The notes below the pieces were generated by a model. It was not told the origin of the DNA. It saw nothing but the letters and a program-made list of their open reading frames with translations, and ran no database searches. A DNA stretch of 43,613 nt, from assembly GCF_917627385.1 (NCBI RefSeq), contig NZ_CAKJTL010000120.1, positions 1-43,613 of the forward strand. The letters are read 5' to 3'. The stretch comes from Protofrankia sp. CiT1 (GTDB lineage: Bacteria > Actinomycetota > Actinomycetes > Frankiales > Frankiaceae). Every line of letters starts with the position of its first letter. Position 1 is the stretch's first letter. Below are positions 41,060 through 43,613 of this stretch, one piece after another. The position numbers were made by a program, and so were the translations under genes.

Positions 41060-41749
41060 TCACGGCCAAGATCCCGGCCGGACCACCGGGAGACGTTCCC
41101 GCTGGCCGAGTAGGTGGGCGTAGTGGCCGAGTCGCCCCTCGGACACAGACACTACACACACCGATGATCTCGGTGCTGCTTCGGCCAGGACGGTCTGTGT
41201 TTCGTGGTCGTAGGTCAGGCGCAGGCCAAGTTGTTGGTAGACCTTGGCCTTGTCTTCCGGGTCGGCCTTGCCGAGGACGGTGAGGAGTCCTCCGAGGGCA
41301 TCGATCAGATCTTTGATCTCCTGGCGAGTCATGCGGCGTCGGGGTGAGCTGGGCTGTCGTGCGCGGTCGAGGGCGGCGACGGCCACGGCGCGCTCGGTTT
41401 GGGTCTCAGCGATCCATTGGGTGACGATCGCGGGGTCGGCGCCGGCTTCGAGCGCGGCCCGGTGGCGGGCGAGTTTGTGGTCGCAGTCGACGATCGCTTG
41501 TCGCAGTAGGTCGCTCTCGTGGGCGTGGGCGTGGGTGTCGGGTTGGGTGGGGTCGAGGGCGTTGAGGCTGTCGTGGATGCGGTCGGGGGCGAAGGCGCCC
41601 GCGAGCCAGGCGTCGAGCACGGGCAGGACGGTGTCCTCGCGCAGGTAGACGGCGAGGGGATGGTTGATGGTGTTGGCCAGTGCGTATTCCTGGGGGCAGC
41701 GGTAGTGGGCGTGGCCGTGGCCGTGGCCGTGGTTCCAGTTGCCTTGCAT
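41060..41749 (-). pseudogene. 3' fragment of a second serine recombinase
   Basis: The 230 residues match the C-terminal third of the 7942-9615 recombinase (shared: MQGNWNHG, HPLAVY.RED.VLP.LD, KLARHRAALEAGADP, LGLRLTYDHET.TVLAEA.PRSSV). The catalytic and DNA-binding parts are missing; the fragment begins at about 41749, where an IS3-type fragment follows. An in-frame gtggcc-type repeat has expanded one spot to HGHGHGHAH. Past the att copy it reads into unrelated sequence and stops at 41060. Confidence 0.85.
41130..41146. repeat. Candidate attR / tandem att copy
   Basis: agtcgcccctcggacac, 16 of 17 bases the same as the tRNA-Leu 3' end at 7961-7977. It lies at the 3' end of the second recombinase fragment, just as attL lies at the 3' end of the first. 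Confidence 0.7.
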
Positions 41750-41808
41750 GCGCCGTGTAGCGTGCCAAAACTCGATGCGGGGGCTTGACCTGGGATTTCG
41801 CTGTTCGG

Positions 41809-42130
41809 TCAGGCGGCGTAGTGGTACTCGTTGATGACGCCTCCGAGGAGCTTGCGGCGGCGGATCGGACCGTCGAGGGCTGCGACCGTGGCCAGAGGGT
41901 GGTTCGGTGGGCGCTGATCTCGTCCTTGGTGGGGTCGGTGGTCATTGAAATGACGGATGTACTCGTCGAGCACGGCGGCGGCGTGGCGCTCACCGTAGAG
42001 GAGGATCCGGTCGGTGCACTCCTGACGGACGGAGCGGATGAACCGTTCCGCGTAGCAGTTCGCCTGCGGCGTGCGCGGTGGGGTTTGCACGACCTGGATT
42101 CCTTCGGAGGCGAACACGTCGTCTATGTTC
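41809..42130 (-). pseudogene. IS3-type transposase C-terminal fragment
   Basis: Reading leftward: [34 protein letters not shown], then [19 protein letters not shown]. This is the end of an rve/DDE integrase core, with the final catalytic Glu in YAERFIRSV. The first two thirds of the protein are absent; the fragment joins another gene at about 42130. An old, inactive remnant. Confidence 0.8.
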
Positions 42131-42502
42131 GGAGACGCCGATAACGTCGCCGACAGAGATAAGGTGCGTAAGGTCGGAGACCACCGGAATGTAGCCATAC
42201 CTGGCGAGGTCTGCAGCTACCTCCAAAACGAAATCGAAGTCATTTCCTTGATGGCTGATGTTCGCGGGCCTCAAGCGGTCCCGTGCGAACTCCCGTATAG
42301 AATCGCGGTCCAGAAACTGCCAGGCCAGGGCGTCTCCGAAAAGATGTAGGAGATGGTTGTGATGCTTTGCCTCTTCACTCTGGACTCCTTCGGCCGCTCG
42401 GATCTCGTCCGCGAGTCTTTTCTGAAATTCGACGACATCGGCAACGTTGTTGATGTTGTCGAGCATCGTGGCAAAATCCTTGCGAACTGCCTCATAGTTC
42501 AT
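42130..42502 (-). pseudogene. Truncated gene of unknown function
   Basis: ATG 42502 with ggagaga upstream encodes MNYEAVRKDFATMLDNINNV, then FQKRLADEIRAAEGVQSEEAK and [22 protein letters not shown]. It looks like a real, moderately AT-rich gene whose 3' part was removed where the IS3-type fragment begins at about 42130. The surviving 120 or so residues show no recognisable motif. Confidence 0.6.
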
Positions 42503-43038
42503 ATGCTGTCTCTCCGATTTCAGATTCTTACTTCGGTGAACGTTCTTCACCTGGGCCTGTTTGCCTCGGCCGCTCGGGCCAAAGGCGAGGCCAGGCCGCT
42601 GATCAAGGTCGGGCGAGAGGGGACGGCCAACTGGTCAGGTATAGACCCTATTGCGAAGTGTGATCCTCGTGGTCGGGCTACAGCGCTGGGGATTGTCGAT
42701 GGGGGCGTCATCGGTGGCTGCGGCCACATCACGGGGCCAGGCTGGTGGCCAGAACCTCGAGCATGAAGGCGGACCATGTTGCGGGCCGAGGCGGCCGACG
42801 CGTGGACATGCGCTCGCGCATTCGCAGACGATGGTGCGCCACGAACGCTAACCCAGATCTTTCGTGCGGCGGCCGGGTGTGATCGCGGGCTGGCCTTCCA
42901 CCCCTGTTGATGTTGAGTTTTGTCGGTCGGGCTGGGTGCGGCCGTGGCCGGGTGCCCCGTTGTCGCGCGGGGTGGGCGTCCGGTCCACGTCCGGAACGGT
43001 GTTCTCCTGGTCGGCGGGTGGGAGGTCGGTGGCCTCGG
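42503..43038. other. Non-coding flank of IS1380 remnant
   Basis: About 535 bases without a supportable gene. The first 50 are AT-rich and probably hold the promoter of the truncated leftward gene. The rest is GC-rich, with Pro/Arg-rich shadow frames, and probably includes the 3' end of the IS1380 remnant. Confidence 0.4.
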
Positions 43039-43410
43039 CTATCCAGGCGCGGGCAGGGCATGCAGCGTCATGGTCGCCTGGACGGCGAGTGGCGCCCAGG
43101 GGTGGTGGGCGGCCAGGTGCAGCATGGTCTGGCGGGCGTGTCGGGCCAGTCGTCCTGCCAGCCAGAACAGGCGGTGGCGTAGGCGTTTCGGTTCCCACCG
43201 GCGCGCCGGGTGATCGGCGAGGGCGAGCAGCTGGGCCCTAGGCGGTCAGGTCGAGGGCGAGCGCGACGAGGGCGCACCAGATCTGGTTCTGGGCGAAGTC
43301 GTGCAGGGGCAGGTTCGTCAGGCCGGTGTTTTTCGCGCCGCGGATGCGGTCCTCGCAGCGGGCGCGGCGGCGGTGGCGTAGTTCCAGGTCAGAACTGATG
43401 ATCAAGGCTG
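43039..43410 (-). pseudogene. IS1380-type transposase C-terminal fragment, frameshifted
   Basis: Leftward from about 43410: DLELRHRRRARCEDRIRGAK, then NTGLTNLPLHDFAQNQIWCAL and ALALDLTA, the hallmark end of IS1380 transposases. At about 43243 an extra base makes a TAG in frame; the shifted frame continues the family sequence (RRWEPKRLRHRLFWLAGRLA to MTLHALPAPG) and stops at 43039. The N-terminal part is missing. Confidence 0.75.
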
Positions 43411-43613
43411 GTCGTGAAGGCCTCGAACGCCTCACTCCATCCGGCCGGGTCTACGCTGGGGCATGAAGCCATTGGTTGATCTTTGCTTGTCGACACAACT
43501 CGCGATCATCGCCGGTGGCTTCTTCATGCCCCGCACCGCCTCAGAGCGCATCAGCCCGGCCGCCCATCGTCGGCCCACGGGTCACAACTGATCACAAAAC
43601 TCGGGTAGGCGTA
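43411..43613. other. Window end, no gene recognised
   Basis: About 200 bases after the IS1380 fragment. No ribosome site or conserved frame. It may hold an IS edge. Confidence 0.3.

Larger units (their letters stand above)
7962..41146. mobile_element. Putative integrative (conjugative-type) element in tRNA-Leu
   Basis: The boundaries come from the near-duplicate of the tRNA 3' end at each side (16 of 17 bases). The left end carries a large serine recombinase that reads into the tRNA, then a leftward transfer module with a TraB/FtsK translocase, DUF2637 protein, cytosine methyltransferase and tiny membrane proteins, as in actinomycete integrative elements. The rest is cargo: a STAND system, a Shedu-type nuclease, regulators, and resident IS elements. 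No replication initiator or relaxase was recognised, so autonomous transfer is uncertain. The right part contains IS630 and IS256 debris and may be a composite of several insertions. The true right end could lie elsewhere. Confidence 0.6.

Noticed and set aside
41101-41146. A second tRNA gene at the right att copy
   Set aside because: Only the T-stem and acceptor-end bases are present; no anticodon arm or 5' acceptor strand lies upstream.
1-43613. CRISPR array
   Set aside because: No regularly spaced direct repeats and no cas-like genes were seen; the tandem repeats at 6648 and 7610 have only two units.

Overview
The window is high-GC actinomycete DNA. GTG and TTG starts, ATGA/GTGA/TTGA gene overlaps, DUF2637 and FtsK/TraB-type transfer proteins, and ISL3, IS630, IS256 and IS1380 traces fit a Frankia-like or other mycelial actinobacterium. 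The genus is an inference.

Left chromosomal arm (1-7.98 kb). A three-gene cassette with overlapping stops and starts (membrane fatty-acid desaturase, alpha/beta hydrolase, rubredoxin) runs rightward. Facing it are an ABC half-transporter, a DHA2-type MFS exporter and an HxlR regulator. The layout looks like the tail of a small biosynthetic cluster for a lipid or polyyne-like product, with export and control genes; most of the cluster would lie left of the window. A group I truncated haemoglobin and a tRNA-Leu(GAG) follow.

Integrative element (about 7.96-41.15 kb). A large serine recombinase ends inside the antisense of the tRNA-Leu 3' end. A near copy of that tRNA end (16 of 17 bases) recurs at 41130-41146, which gives a candidate element of about 33 kb. 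The transfer module (7.9-15.5 kb, all leftward) holds the recombinase, a 57-aa protein, a DUF2637 membrane protein, a C5 cytosine methyltransferase, a TraB/FtsK DNA translocase and several tiny membrane proteins. I found no Rep or relaxase gene.

The cargo is rich in conflict genes. (i) 16.9-21.8 kb is a tight operon of a SAM methyltransferase, a STAND NTPase (HEPN-like domain, NACHT, C-terminal FGE/SUMF1 fold), a cold-shock-like OB protein and a CorA-like two-TM protein. (ii) 22-25.7 kb has an XRE regulator whose usual C-terminal part is replaced by a second copy of the STAND protein's tail and FGE fold, divergent from an orphan TPR protein and two small related proteins. (iii) 25.8-28.2 kb has a coiled-coil plasmid-type protein, a hypothetical gene with a 26-codon upstream ORF, and an excisionase-like protein. 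(iv) An intact ISL3 element with perfect inverted repeats and an 8-bp target duplication splits a gene that can be rebuilt in frame. (v) 30.9-35.1 kb has a Shedu-type nuclease plus a coupled pair of unknowns, one RusA-like and one with an HEPN-like motif. (vi) 35.3-40.5 kb has AT-richer small ORFs, a frameshifted IS630 transposase, an IS256 scrap, a membrane protein, a lipoprotein and a LysR regulator.

Right flank (41.1-43.6 kb). The 3' part of a second, related serine recombinase abuts the right att copy, so two elements probably inserted in tandem. It is followed by IS3-type and IS1380-type transposase fragments and a gene cut off by the IS3-type fragment.

The most interesting system is the HEPN-NACHT-FGE operon together with the NTPase-less XRE-FGE paralogue beside it: two proteins that share one presumed sensor module but carry different heads.
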